From NCBI GenBank assembly GCA_965226245.1, contig CBDDCL010000015.1, forward strand, positions 868,001 through 932,000: a stretch of DNA of 64,000 bases, in the 5' to 3' direction. The notes beneath the pieces were generated by a model that was not told where the DNA came from, ran no database searches, and saw only the letters and a list, made by a program, of their open reading frames with translations. The DNA is from CBDCYS01 sp965226245 (GTDB taxonomy: Bacteria; Acidobacteriota; Terriglobia; Bryobacterales; UBA6623). Positions within the stretch are counted from its first letter, which is position 1. Every line of letters begins with the position of its first letter. A program made the translations under genes and the position numbers. Of this stretch, positions 52,239 through 60,827 are shown piece by piece.

Positions 52239-52523
52239 CTAAGCCCGAGGCGGGTCGGTCTGGTCCGCTTCGTTGGAACGTGGCGCTCCGGTGGGCGCAT
52301 TCGGCTTGCGTCTCCAGCCTCCCGGCAAGGCTTGCCCTCCCGCATTCATCCAATCGAATAAGCGCTCACGATGGATCTTGACTTTCCTGCCAATCCGCAC
52401 GAGGACGCCTGGTGGCAGGACTCGCCGCCAGATCATCGCGTACATCGATTTGGGTGTCTCCCCCATGATCCGGGAGGCTTCGGCGACACTAATCAAAACT
52501 TGCTGGGGCTCAGGAGATGGCAT
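52239..52523 (-). CDS. HTH (excisionase/MerR-like) DNA-binding protein
   Basis: The 94-residue product has a helix-turn-helix of the HTH_17 type: LISVAEASRIMGETPKSMYA then MIWRRVLPPGVLVRIGRKVK and IHRERLFDWM. The remainder is proline-rich and likely disordered. It could be a second excisionase or a regulator of the ATPase gene that lies 68 nt downstream on the same strand. Confidence 0.75.
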   Translation of the reverse strand: MPSPEPQQVLISVAEASRIMGETPKSMYAMIWRRVLPPGVLVRIGRKVKIHRERLFDWMNAGGQALPGGWRRKPNAPTGAPRSNEADQTDPPRA

Positions 52524-52612
52524 GGGAGAATCGTCCCATGAAAAGCTGTCGCTGTCACTGACGTTTCAAGGCAGGACCGGGGTGGGGGGTGTGCGGAGAG
52601 CGGGTCCGGTAT

Positions 52613-53302
52613 CTAAGGTAAGAGAAACTTGCTGGCCAACTTTCGAACGTAGCGCTTGAAAATTTCGGGATCTTTGATTCGTGAAATGTTCCACTTGCCC
52701 GCCAGTGCTAGCATGTCATTCCACTTTGCTGGGTAGTCCTCGATGTAGTGATGCCAATGCAGGAGGGTCCGCTGGGGGGTTGTCTCAGGAAGCTTTGCGG
52801 ACGGCTCGTATTTGTTGGGGTTTTGTTCAATTAGCTTCTTGATGGCCTTATCGAGCCCGAGGTCGATCTGAACCGTAGTTGCCCACGTCCGTATGCGCTG
52901 GGCGATCGTCAGCAACTCCCTTTCAGGATCGAATTCGAGCCTCATCTTCATTGGGAGGCTCTCTGACTCCTTCTCAATCACGTCGGCAAGTCGTTCAAGG
53001 GCGGTAACTGCCGTCATCGCGGAAGTCGAAATTCGCTGGTAAGCGGCGCGGATCTGGCGGTTGGCGCTTTCTACGGACGGCTTGTCGAGATCATCCGGTA
53101 GACCGTATTGCGTTCTTGTGAATTCGACCTCTGCCTCTTCACGGTTCGCTTCACTTTTCTTGTCTCGTTCTGTCAGTAGCTCCGAATTGGCGTGCAGTTC
53201 CGCATATCTTGCGACACGATCAGGGTCGATGTTCAGCCCAGCAGCTCGGTCTACGAGTTGCCGAACCCGCTCACGGACTCTATCGGCAGGCTGTTCGGTC
53301 AC
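52613..53302 (-). CDS. Hypothetical coiled-coil element protein
   Basis: The 229-residue protein is almost all helical, with many charged residues (LLTERDKKSEANREEAEVEF, AMTAVTALERLADVIEKESE), and no known family recognised. The start is GTG 53302 with AGGAGG 2 nt before it. The C-terminus ends with FKRYVRKLASKFLLP. It may be part of the element's replication or mobilisation set, given the neighbours on the same strand. Confidence 0.6.
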   Translation of the reverse strand: MTEQPADRVRERVRQLVDRAAGLNIDPDRVARYAELHANSELLTERDKKSEANREEAEVEFTRTQYGLPDDLDKPSVESANRQIRAAYQRISTSAMTAVTALERLADVIEKESESLPMKMRLEFDPERELLTIAQRIRTWATTVQIDLGLDKAIKKLIEQNPNKYEPSAKLPETTPQRTLLHWHHYIEDYPAKWNDMLALAGKWNISRIKDPEIFKRYVRKLASKFLLP

Positions 53303-53536
53303 GTCCTCCTAGCGTACCCCGGTGCGATTCTCAGAGAAAGACTTTTCTTTCGAAGGAGTCAGCAGGCACACAGCGTTGTCAGGTCTGAGGGCATCGTGGA
53401 TCTTGCTATTTGACTGACCAGAAGGCTCGGGAAAGGATACAGACCTACGGGCCGGGCCGGGCCTCCAACAACCAGCGGGGCAGGTCAATCAAGCTGGGAA
53501 AGGCCGTGTTGTCGGGAACATTCGACTTGCCACGGG

Positions 53537-53755
53537 TCACAGCTCGAACAGTACGTTCAGCGTCGGGTTCGGCTCGCCGTTCTTGAGCATCGGCGGAATG
53601 ATATTGTCGCGGTACCACTGGAGTGCCGCCCCTCTGTCCAAACACCCATTGGTGAGCACCGGCAAACCCATCTGGACCATTTGTGACACCCTCGGTTTGG
53701 AGATCCCGAGTTCACGCGCAAAAGCGGCTTTGGTGATAGTTTCGACCCTTCGCAT
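53537..53755 (-). CDS. Small HTH protein (terminase-small-subunit-like)
   Basis: The 72-residue protein begins MRRVETITKAAFARELGISK followed by PRVSQMVQMGLPVL, a helix-turn-helix typical of small terminase-type or other phage DNA-binding proteins, and continues DRGAALQWYRDNI. ATG 53755 gives the smallest full HTH; the frame is open upstream. It may recognise element DNA. Confidence 0.65.
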   Translation of the reverse strand: MRRVETITKAAFARELGISKPRVSQMVQMGLPVLTNGCLDRGAALQWYRDNIIPPMLKNGEPNPTLNVLFEL

Positions 53756-53940
53756 TCCGTGATTGTAGCAGAACTGGTTAACCTGATGGTTAAGCGCTTT
53801 TTGCACACAAAAATACGATTTTGGCCGCAACGAGCGCCACCCGAGCGCAAATTATTCCCCCAGAAGGACCCGTTGTTTTCATAAGTCGCCCACCTACTTT
53901 CTTAGGTGAGTAAAGAGACGGAACTCCACTCGAATCATGA

Positions 53941-54774
53941 TTATTCCTTGGACGGATCGATCGCAGTGGCACCGTTTTCTGCCCACTCCAGTTCCCCGCT
54001 CAAAATCAAAATAACTTTGGCTTGATCCTCGCGAGACCACGTGCGATTTCGCTCAACTGTCCGAATTAGGATTCGGAGGTCTGCGGCTCGCGTACGCAAA
54101 ATGCGTCCTCCTTCTTCCAAATATTTCTGATCTTGTGAGCGTGCATATCTATCACGCGCAATTCCGAGAACGGCTACGGTCCGCTGAGCCTCGATTTGTT
54201 GGGTTTCCAGAAAATCTGTGGGGCTACCTTTTTCGGACCGGCTGGACTCGTTCCTCCGGCTGGAGTTCCTAATGTAAGCCCTTCGTTGGGGCCAGAGACG
54301 GTAATGTATGGGATCATGAGGATGACCACGACAAGACAAAACGCTATGCTTAGCCCAATCTGCAAGGATGCGGTCGCACGACGCGGCGAGAACGGACGGT
54401 CCGCTGAGCCTCGATTTGTTGGGGCTGGGGCTACCTTTTTCGGACCGGCTGGACTCGTTCCTCCGGCTGGACTCGTTCCTAATGTAGAGCCCTTCGTTGG
54501 GGCCAGAGACGGTAATGTATGGGATCATGAGGATGACCACGACAAGACAAAACGCTATGCTTAGCCCAATCTGCAAGGATGCGGTCGCACGACGCGGCAC
54601 GGAAAGGCTGGGCGGAAACCACGGACTTGTTTCACTACTGTCCCTGGTGGGCGCGGGACTTTTAGCGGGAGCAACAGTCTTTGGATGATCCGGTCGGCTA
54701 CCAGTTTGCTTGCCGCACTCGTGGCAGAAAATCGCGTCCTTAGGAAGTTCGCGACCACAGTAGTTGCAGAACAT
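53941..54774 (-). CDS. Zinc-ribbon membrane protein with internal tandem duplication
   Basis: From ATG 54774, the product starts MFCNYCGRELPKDAIFCHEC with a double-CxxC zinc ribbon (CNYC and CHEC), a proline-rich linker, and a membrane helix (LQIGLSIAFCLVVVILMIPY). A 222/212-bp direct repeat (54165-54386 and 54387-54598) lies in this gene. The copy nearer the start encodes the helix; the second copy is read in another frame (ILADWAKHSVLSCRGHPHDP), so the same DNA gives two different peptides. The C-terminal helical part (VAVLGIARDRYARSQDQKYL) is unaffected. Such zinc-ribbon-plus-helix proteins are common; function unknown. Confidence 0.7.
   Translation of the reverse strand: MFCNYCGRELPKDAIFCHECGKQTGSRPDHPKTVAPAKSPAPTRDSSETSPWFPPSLSVPRRATASLQIGLSIAFCLVVVILMIPYITVSGPNEGLYIRNESSRRNESSRSEKGSPSPNKSRLSGPSVLAASCDRILADWAKHSVLSCRGHPHDPIHYRLWPQRRAYIRNSSRRNESSRSEKGSPTDFLETQQIEAQRTVAVLGIARDRYARSQDQKYLEEGGRILRTRAADLRILIRTVERNRTWSREDQAKVILILSGELEWAENGATAIDPSKE
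54165..54598 (+). repeat. Direct tandem duplication, 222 and 212 bp
   Basis: Copy 1, 54165-54386, starts CGAGAACGGCTACGGTCCGC; copy 2, 54387-54598, starts CGAGAACGGACGGTCCGCTG. Copies share long identical stretches (for instance from GTAATGTATGGGATCATGAG to CGCACGACGCGGC) but differ by small insertions or deletions near TTTGTTGGG and near the TTCCTCCGGCTGGA block. Total shift is 10 nt, which changes the frame between copies. Confidence 0.85.
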
Positions 54775-54838
54775 TATTGTTTTAGCCCTCCGAGCCTCAA
54801 GTCGCCATCGAACAACACCGCGATTTCGTAGTGGGGTC

Positions 54839-55054
54839 TTAGTGTGGAGATGCCTTAGCCCGTACAGCCATGACGTTGTTGTTGAACGTGAAGACCGTCT
54901 GCCCCCGCTGGTAGGCGGCGTACTCGTTTTCATTAAGGAGGATCTTACCGGGCCTCTCGCATCTGCCGCAGATGGCGGCTGTCTCTGGATATCCCATTGG
55001 CTCAACGCTGTGATGATATTTCTTTGACGGGTGGCGGTTACATCTCACGAGCAC
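54839..55054 (-). CDS. Small hypothetical protein with cysteine pair
   Basis: From GTG 55054 (GGAGG lies 8 nt before), the 71-residue protein reads VLVRCNRHPSKKYHHSVEPM with a following GYPETAAICGRCERPGKILL. The CNRH and CGRC pairs may hold a zinc ion. Similar short proteins, with VFTFNNNV at the end, occur widely near mobile elements, with unknown role. Confidence 0.65.
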   Translation of the reverse strand: MLVRCNRHPSKKYHHSVEPMGYPETAAICGRCERPGKILLNENEYAAYQRGQTVFTFNNNVMAVRAKASPH

Positions 55055-55296
55055 AAGAGTTCCTCCAAGGTCCAAATGTGATCTGTGATCTCAGCTTCCA
55101 TCGCAGGAGTCTAGACGCCACTACCCGCCTTTTCGGCGGATAACTCATTGCAAAGTAGCGTTTTTATTTGATCCGCTCGGATGCACGATTATCGAGCCTA
55201 CCGGGCCGGGATCGCATTCCCGGATTGTCACACAGTTCCGACCTTACGTCGGTGAATTCATCGGCACGGGTCTCGTCGCAAGGTGAAAACTCTCCA

Positions 55297-55944
55297 CTAG
55301 CGCGACAAGATACGATTCACTCCAAACCCAAGCCAAGCCGTTCCCTTCCTCGTGAGGAACCCTTCTTCATTCAACCTCAGGGCCAGCCGGTCGAACCCTA
55401 GACCCTCTTTTCTGAGCGCTCTCATGCGCTCTATGACGCGCTTCTCGCCGGGGTAGTGTCCATACGGCTTACGGCCCTCACAACGCCCCGTACGGGCTTT
55501 CTTCCGCTGCCGTGCGCCACGCAACTTAATAACGATCATTGTCTTCTCGTACTCGGAGATCGCCCCGAAGATCTGGCGCATGAGTTTGCGGGTGGGATCG
55601 TCGCGGCACAAGTCAGGCTCGGCAACGGAGACCAACTCAAACCCGTACTTCCTCAAGTCCCCGATGATCGTTTCCTGGATCATCAGGTCCCGCGCGAGTC
55701 TATCGAGTTTTTCGATCAGCACGAGCTTGACTCCGTTGCCGTGGAGGGCCTGCATCATTTCCAACAGGGCGGGCCGGTTTTCAAGATCCTTCGTGCCGCT
55801 CACGCCCTCTTCGCGGTAGATCTTGACGATTCGGATATCGTGCCCTTTGGCGTACTCACGGATCGCCTTTAGCTGGCGGGGGAAGCCGTCTCCCTTCACT
55901 TGCCCTTTGCCGCTGACTCGGAGGTACGCGAAGGCTTTTCTCAT
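55297..55944 (-). CDS. Serine recombinase (resolvase/invertase family)
   Basis: The 215-residue product starts MRKAFAYLRVSGKGQVKGDG, with the catalytic serine in the YLRVSGKGQ block (Ser11). Then follow the resolvase motifs GVSGTKDLENRPALLEMM, LVLIEKLDRLARDLMIQETI and KLMRQIFGAISEYEKTMIV, and a C-terminal recombinase DNA-binding part (ERMRALRKEGLGFDRLALRL). It seems complete. It is divergent from the chimera gene at 56039, which shares its first 66 residues, so the two form an inverted repeat around the common promoter region. Confidence 0.9.
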   Translation of the reverse strand: MRKAFAYLRVSGKGQVKGDGFPRQLKAIREYAKGHDIRIVKIYREEGVSGTKDLENRPALLEMMQALHGNGVKLVLIEKLDRLARDLMIQETIIGDLRKYGFELVSVAEPDLCRDDPTRKLMRQIFGAISEYEKTMIVIKLRGARQRKKARTGRCEGRKPYGHYPGEKRVIERMRALRKEGLGFDRLALRLNEEGFLTRKGTAWLGFGVNRILSR

Positions 55945-56038
55945 GACTCAAGAGTACACGAGAATGCCTTAGTTTTCAACACTTATTCTGCAGATAAAGT
56001 GTTGACAGTAGGTCATACACGGCTAGGATTGGAAGGAG

Positions 56039-56847
56039 ATGAGAAAGGCGTTTGCATACCTCAGGGTGAGCGGAAAGGGGCAGGTTAGGGGCGACGGCTT
56101 CGCTAGGCAGTCGGAAGCTGTTCGAGACTACGCCAAAGCGCATGGTATCCGCATCATCAGAACCTTCCGCGAGGCTGGGGTCAGTGGGACGAAGGAACTT
56201 GAGAATCGGCCGGCGCTTTCCGGGATGATGGAGGCTCCCCGCAAGCTGAAAACCCGTGTGGGAGAGCTGGCGCTGAGCCACGGTGGCGACGAGTCGCCGT
56301 CCGCGCGGGTCATCAGTTGGGATCACTACCGGATGCGGCTGATTGTTCTCGCGGCTTTGACCACGGGGATGAGGCTGGGTGAAATCTTTGCCCTGTGCTG
56401 GAGTGATCTCGACTACGGACAGGGGTTGATCGCCGTTCGGTCGCACTTGAAGAACGGCAAGACACGCTATGTCCCCATGTCAACGGAGTTGGCTGAGGAG
56501 TTTCGGCGCTTCCCGCAGGTGTTTGGAGAAGAGCGGATCTTTCCTCCCAAGCCGGGGGCGAAGAGTGGACGGCAGCGAGTGGACCGCAGCTTCAAGAGTG
56601 CCTTGAAGACGGCGGGAACCGAAAATTTCCGGTCCACGACCTGCGTCACACTTTCGCGTCTTGGTACATGATGAACGGTGGGGACTTGTACGAACTCGCC
56701 AAGATTCTGGGCCACGCCAATATCAAGATGACCGAGAGGTACGCGAAACTAGCCAAGCAACACATCGCCAGGACCGGCAACACGGCCCGCGAGATGTGGC
56801 GCATGATGGAAAAGCGTGAGGGAGAAGGCTCGCAGCGGGTGGGCTGA
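56039..56847 (+). pseudogene. Chimera of serine recombinase N-terminus and tyrosine recombinase C-terminus, frameshifted
   Basis: The first 66 residues (MRKAFAYLRVSGKGQVRGDG to LENRPALSGMMEA) are those of a resolvase, nearly identical to the divergent gene at 55297-55944 and including catalytic Ser11. From about residue 75 the sequence is a tyrosine recombinase: ISWDHYRMRLIVLAALTTGM, RLGEIFALCWSDLDYG (first catalytic Arg). After about 56625 a frameshift is needed to continue with HDLRHTFASWYMMNGG, LAKILGHANIKMTERYAKLA (His and Tyr) to the stop at 56845-56847. So two classes of recombinase were joined and the product broke. Not functional as a single enzyme. Confidence 0.75.
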
Positions 56848-56922
56848 GCCTTCTGGAATGTACCCTTATTCTTCCCCGCCTAAGTGAAGGAGTTCCTGGT
56901 GGCCTGTAAGTTGTTGAAAACA

Positions 56923-56975
56923 TGGTGGCCAGGGGCGAAATTGAACCGCCGACGCCAGCCTTTTCAGGGCTGCGC
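56923..56975 (-). other. tRNA-Phe 3' half remnant (probable attachment site)
   Basis: On the minus strand the sequence CAGCCCTGAAAAGGCTG, an anticodon arm with GAA, is followed by the variable and T-arm (GGCGGTTCAATTTCGCC) and by CCTGGCCACCA. This is the 3' half of a tRNA-Phe. The D-arm and the 5' acceptor strand (GGCCAGG) are absent. It lies 75 nt after the tyrosine recombinase part of the chimera, so it looks like an attR-type copy of the tRNA 3' end left by an integrated element. The full tRNA-Phe should lie elsewhere. Confidence 0.7.
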
Positions 56976-57101
56976 CCGCAAGGGTGCTGTCGAGGGTAGT
57001 CGATGCGTCGGGGCCGCTCTTGCTCTCGCTCTAACAATACGGTCACTGCCAGACTGGACCGCACCCTTACGGGCGCGGCTCTGTTCAGAACCCCCGCCCG
57101 A

Positions 57102-58061
57102 TCACCCGATCCCGTCGAACAGCGCGCTACTGAGATAGCGTTCGCCGCTGTCGGGCAGGATCACGACGATCGTCTTGCCCGCGAATTCCGGTTCCTTGGC
57201 AAGGCGGCAAGCGACCGCCGTTGCGGCGCCGCAAGAGATCCCGCACAGCAGTCCCTCTTTTCGGGCGAGGCGGCGGGCGTACTCGATGGCTTCCTCGTCG
57301 CTCACCTGCTCTACCCGGTCGACGACCGATAGATCGAGCGTTTTGGGAATGAATCCCGCCCCAATTCCTTGAATCAGATGGTGGTGGCCGGGCCGCAGCG
57401 GCTCCCCGGCCAGCTTCTGGGAAATGACAGGGCTCTTGCTCGGCTCGACCGCGACAGATACAATCTGCTTGCCCATCTTTTGCTTGATGTACCAAGAAAT
57501 TCCCGAAATAGTGCCCCCCGTGCCCACACCGGACACCAGGACGTCAATCGCTCCGTCCGTGTCGTCCCAGATCTCCGGCCCCGTCGTCTTGAAGTGAATC
57601 GCCGGATTGGCGGGATTCTCGAACTGCTGCAGCATCACGCAATGATCCGGGTCGGACTCGACCAGTTGGCACGCCCGCTGGATGGCGCCTTCCATGCCCT
57701 CGTCTCCACCGGTCAACTCGAGCTTGGCGCCCAAGATCTTGAGCACGCGGCGCCGCTCGATGCTCATAGTCTCGGGCATCGTCAGGGTCAAGTGGTAGCC
57801 TCGCGCCGCCGCCACGAAGGCCAGGGCGATACCCGTGTTGCCGCTGGTCGGCTCGACCAGCTCCATGCCGGGCTTGAGGATGCCGCTTTCCTCGGCGTCC
57901 CAGATCATGCTCGCGCCAATGCGGCACTTGACCGAGTACGACGGATTGCGCCCCTCGACCTTGCCCAGCAAAGTCACCGGAGCGCCGGCGGCAACGCGGT
58001 TGAGCTTCACGAGCGGCGTGCGGCCGATGCTATAAGAGTTGTCTTCGAAGATCTGCGCCAT
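57102..58061 (-). CDS. cysK: Cysteine synthase A
   Basis: CysK makes cysteine from O-acetylserine and sulfide with pyridoxal phosphate. The 319-residue product has the family residues: GRTPLVKLNRV, the PLP lysine Lys45 in RNPSYSVKCRIG, the serine-acetate pocket EPTSGNTGIALAF, MPETMSIERR, and the phosphate-binding GVGTGGTISGI. Length fits. It lies 49 nt downstream of an Rrf2-type regulator and is probably co-transcribed with it. The gene stands right outside the integrated-element region (tRNA-Phe remnant 130 nt further on). Confidence 0.95.
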   Translation of the reverse strand: MAQIFEDNSYSIGRTPLVKLNRVAAGAPVTLLGKVEGRNPSYSVKCRIGASMIWDAEESGILKPGMELVEPTSGNTGIALAFVAAARGYHLTLTMPETMSIERRRVLKILGAKLELTGGDEGMEGAIQRACQLVESDPDHCVMLQQFENPANPAIHFKTTGPEIWDDTDGAIDVLVSGVGTGGTISGISWYIKQKMGKQIVSVAVEPSKSPVISQKLAGEPLRPGHHHLIQGIGAGFIPKTLDLSVVDRVEQVSDEEAIEYARRLARKEGLLCGISCGAATAVACRLAKEPEFAGKTIVVILPDSGERYLSSALFDGIG

Positions 58062-58110
58062 ACGATTGCTTTCAGATGAGTGACGGCAATATTCTAACCG
58101 CTTTCAGCTT

Positions 58111-58545
58111 CTAGATCTGCCAATTGGCCGCCTGACGTGAACTTTTTTCTTTCCAGCGAGCGACGAGGTCCGCGAAACTGGTCTGATCAATGACACTGGA
58201 TAGAGCTCGTGCCACCTCACTCCACAATTCAGGAAAAGGGGAGTCCCGCGGCTGGGCCCTGTCCCGTAAGCGCTGCCCCGGAGCGATGGGCCCCTCGATG
58301 TGGCGCAGGACCTCGCCCACGGTAATCGCCTCTGGAGCCTTCGCCAGGAAATAGCCGCCCTCAGCGCCGCGGCGAGACCCCAGAAAGCCACCCTGCTTGA
58401 GCTGGGCCAGGATCAGCTCCAGGAACTTTTGCGGAATTTCCTGACGGGCCGCTATTTCAGCGATCTTCACCGGCCCGGCGCCGTCGCGGCCGGCCAGGTC
58501 GAAAACCGCGCGCAAAGCGTACTCTCCCTTTACGGAAACATCCAT
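58111..58545 (-). CDS. Rrf2-family regulator, CymR-like
   Basis: The 144-residue product is an Rrf2 winged-helix protein: MDVSVKGEYALRAVFDLAGR at the start, AARQEIPQKFLELILAQLKQ, the wing GGFLGSRRGAEGGYFLAKAP and ITVGEVLRHIEGPIAP. The iron-sulfur cysteines of IscR/NsrR are absent, as in CymR of Bacillus, which senses cysteine status by binding CysK. Its position ahead of cysK suggests the same type of control of sulfur assimilation here, an inference from the family. Confidence 0.88.
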   Translation of the reverse strand: MDVSVKGEYALRAVFDLAGRDGAGPVKIAEIAARQEIPQKFLELILAQLKQGGFLGSRRGAEGGYFLAKAPEAITVGEVLRHIEGPIAPGQRLRDRAQPRDSPFPELWSEVARALSSVIDQTSFADLVARWKEKSSRQAANWQI

Positions 58546-58728
58546 TACCTAATCTCTATCAATTTACTAGAGATTGGTGGGTTCATGGGGATGGCAAGAT
58601 CGGAGACGTGCCGTGGTTAGGGTTCGGTTAGGGTAGAAAATTTCAAACGACCAGACAGAGGCGTGGACGGAAGTCCACGCTTCCCATCGCGCAACCATTG
58701 ACTATCCAGGCACGAAGAGCCCGTGGAC

Positions 58729-59706
58729 TCACGCCAGGAAGGATTCCGCGGGGACCAAAGGAGGAGGCTCGGGCATGGACTCAAACGGCGTCTCCGCGCA
58801 GAAGAGCGTGCCGGCGGCCGGCGAGATCGCGCGCGTCGCGGCGTCCATGCCCTCGTCGGCGGTGGTGAAAATGAGGCAGACCTTGCCGTCAAGCTGGACG
58901 AACTCCGGGCAAGTCACGCGAGGCGAGCCGGGGAACGTCCATTGCGTGAGGACGGCTCCATCCGAGAGCCGGATCTCCTGCGCCAACCCGGTATCGACCG
59001 GATCGGGATTGTAGTAGGCCACAACAATGGTCGAGCCGTCCGGACCCGGCCGCATGCCGTCCGGCCCGGCCGGGAGTGACTCGGGCGGCACGACCAGCGA
59101 GTGCTGAAGGATTTTCTTGAGGCTGCGGTCGAACAGGTAGCGGCTGATCGTCTTTGGCCCAGAATCGATATCAATGACCGTTGCGCCTTCTTGGCCGTCC
59201 TGGAAAAACTTCCCGTTGGAGCAGATTTGCTTGTCCACGAGTTGGATCACACGCTTCGAGCCGCAATGGTAGTGGTAAAGCGCCGCGATCTTCTGGGTGA
59301 ACTCGAGGTGTTTGGTTCCGAACAAGAGTCCGCCGGGGATCGGGATTCCGTCGTTGATAATGACGCGGTCGTCGTCTGTCACATCGATCCCGGTCTCTTC
59401 GACGCGGCCCGTTTTCAGGTCCAGCAGTACGAGCCGCCGCTCCATGCCCACCACAACGATGCCATTCCGTGAAGTTTCGGCGAAGAAGCCCGGCCGGCCC
59501 GGCAGCTCGTACGTCTGATTAACGCGGGTTTCGAGATTCAGCAGGTTGAAGCTTCCGCTTAGCTTGTCCACCCCATACTGGATCGCCACCCAGCCCAACA
59601 GGGGCTTATGGCCACCGAAGTTCTGGAGAACGCGCGGGCCTTCGGGCAGGAACCTCAGCTCTTCGTTTTCGGGCTTGTAGAAAGGACGGCAGGTGTAGTT
59701 CCGCAT
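58729..59706 (-). CDS. SMP-30/gluconolactonase-like beta-propeller protein
   Basis: The 325-residue protein has a six-blade propeller pattern with typical metal-site loops: VIINDGIPIPGGLLFGTKHL (the NDG loop), MRPGPDGSTIVVAYYNPDPV (the PDG loop), and GVDKLSGSFNLLNLETRVNQ. These are hallmarks of the SMP-30/gluconolactonase/LRE-like family, calcium- or zinc-dependent lactonases. No signal peptide is visible, so it is likely cytosolic. Substrate unknown. It is a single gene. Confidence 0.8.
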   Translation of the reverse strand: MRNYTCRPFYKPENEELRFLPEGPRVLQNFGGHKPLLGWVAIQYGVDKLSGSFNLLNLETRVNQTYELPGRPGFFAETSRNGIVVVGMERRLVLLDLKTGRVEETGIDVTDDDRVIINDGIPIPGGLLFGTKHLEFTQKIAALYHYHCGSKRVIQLVDKQICSNGKFFQDGQEGATVIDIDSGPKTISRYLFDRSLKKILQHSLVVPPESLPAGPDGMRPGPDGSTIVVAYYNPDPVDTGLAQEIRLSDGAVLTQWTFPGSPRVTCPEFVQLDGKVCLIFTTADEGMDAATRAISPAAGTLFCAETPFESMPEPPPLVPAESFLA

Positions 59707-59839
59707 ATCAGGAATAGTGTACGCGAGCTAGGAGTGCGCTGCACACTAGAGGGCATCTCATAGACCCTCAGCAGCATCACTCCGCGTGCGAGGCCGTTGG
59801 TCGGCGGATTAGGAGGAATTCGTCACCGCTCGGCAGATT

Positions 59840-60589
59840 CTAGGCGGGGACCATCATGCCCGCGATGTTTTTTTCGACGGCTTTCCAGTCGGATTTGAAA
59901 TTGGCGGCGAAGTCCCTGGCCATAGCGTCCGGGAAGACTTCTTCCGCGCCTTCGGAGAGACCGGCGAGAGTCGCTTCGGCGACTATTGAGGGGGGTTCCT
60001 TGGGCATATCGATGGGTTCGGCCATCTCCGTATCGATCGGGCCGGGGTAGACGCCGGTGACGAGAATGCCCTTCGGGGCGAGCTCGGCGCGGGCGCCCTG
60101 GGTGACCGAGTGGAGGGCCGCCTTCGATGCACTGTAGCCGCCGAAAAGCGGGAAGTTGACGAGGCTCGCGACCGAATTGAGGACAACGATCGCGCCGCCG
60201 CCGTTTGATTCGAGGACCGGGGCGAACTTACGGATCATGTCCGTGGTTCCGAAGAGGTTGATCTCAACGTCTTTGTGAAGGCCGGACGCATCGCCGGAGG
60301 CAAGGACGAAGCTGCCGTTTGCAACACCGGCGTTGTTGACCAGCAGCGTGACGTCGGAGGCCCTGGACGCCGCGGCGGAGACTTGATCGGGGTTCGCAAT
60401 ATCGAGCGCGAAGCCCTCGACGACGCCGGGGTGAACATCGACGAGGTCTTGCACGGATTCGGGCTTGCGGGCAGTGGCGTAGATCTTCTGGGCGCCCGCC
60501 TTGATGAGCGCTTCGACGTAAGCGCGGCCGATGCCGCGGTTGGCTCCAGTGACGAGAGCGACGGAATCTTTCACTTCAAAGTTCGGCAT
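59840..60589 (-). CDS. Short-chain dehydrogenase/reductase
   Basis: The 249-residue product is an SDR enzyme: VALVTGANRGIGRAYVEALI (the cofactor loop TGxxxGIG), VTLLVNNAGVANGSFV (NNAG), the catalytic Ser in VLNSVASLVNFPLFGG, and YSASKAALHSVTQGAR with catalytic Tyr and Lys. The arginine and threonine after the loop hint at NADP. The substrate cannot be told. Start codon ATG 60589. It stands alone. Confidence 0.92.
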   Translation of the reverse strand: MPNFEVKDSVALVTGANRGIGRAYVEALIKAGAQKIYATARKPESVQDLVDVHPGVVEGFALDIANPDQVSAAASRASDVTLLVNNAGVANGSFVLASGDASGLHKDVEINLFGTTDMIRKFAPVLESNGGGAIVVLNSVASLVNFPLFGGYSASKAALHSVTQGARAELAPKGILVTGVYPGPIDTEMAEPIDMPKEPPSIVAEATLAGLSEGAEEVFPDAMARDFAANFKSDWKAVEKNIAGMMVPA

Positions 60590-60827
60590 GAGCGATCATC
60601 TATCTCCCTACTGATTAGTATGCACTACAAGAGTTAGTCTTGTTCGATTTCCACCGGTGGGGGCCGAAGACGTCACCTTCCGGTCCATGGCCGTTTATGA
60701 GATAGGTTGTCATGCGTGACCCGCCAATAGGACACTACCTGTGGCCGGTTGCGGGCGCATTTTCCAATCGGGCGCCGGGTCCGTCTTTCTATACTGGTAG
60801 GTTCACCGTTGCGAGCGCGGGCACGTC

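Noticed and set aside
56923..56975. A complete tRNA-Phe gene
   Set aside because: The 5' acceptor strand GGCCAGG and a D-arm could not be found upstream on the minus strand; only the 3' half is present.
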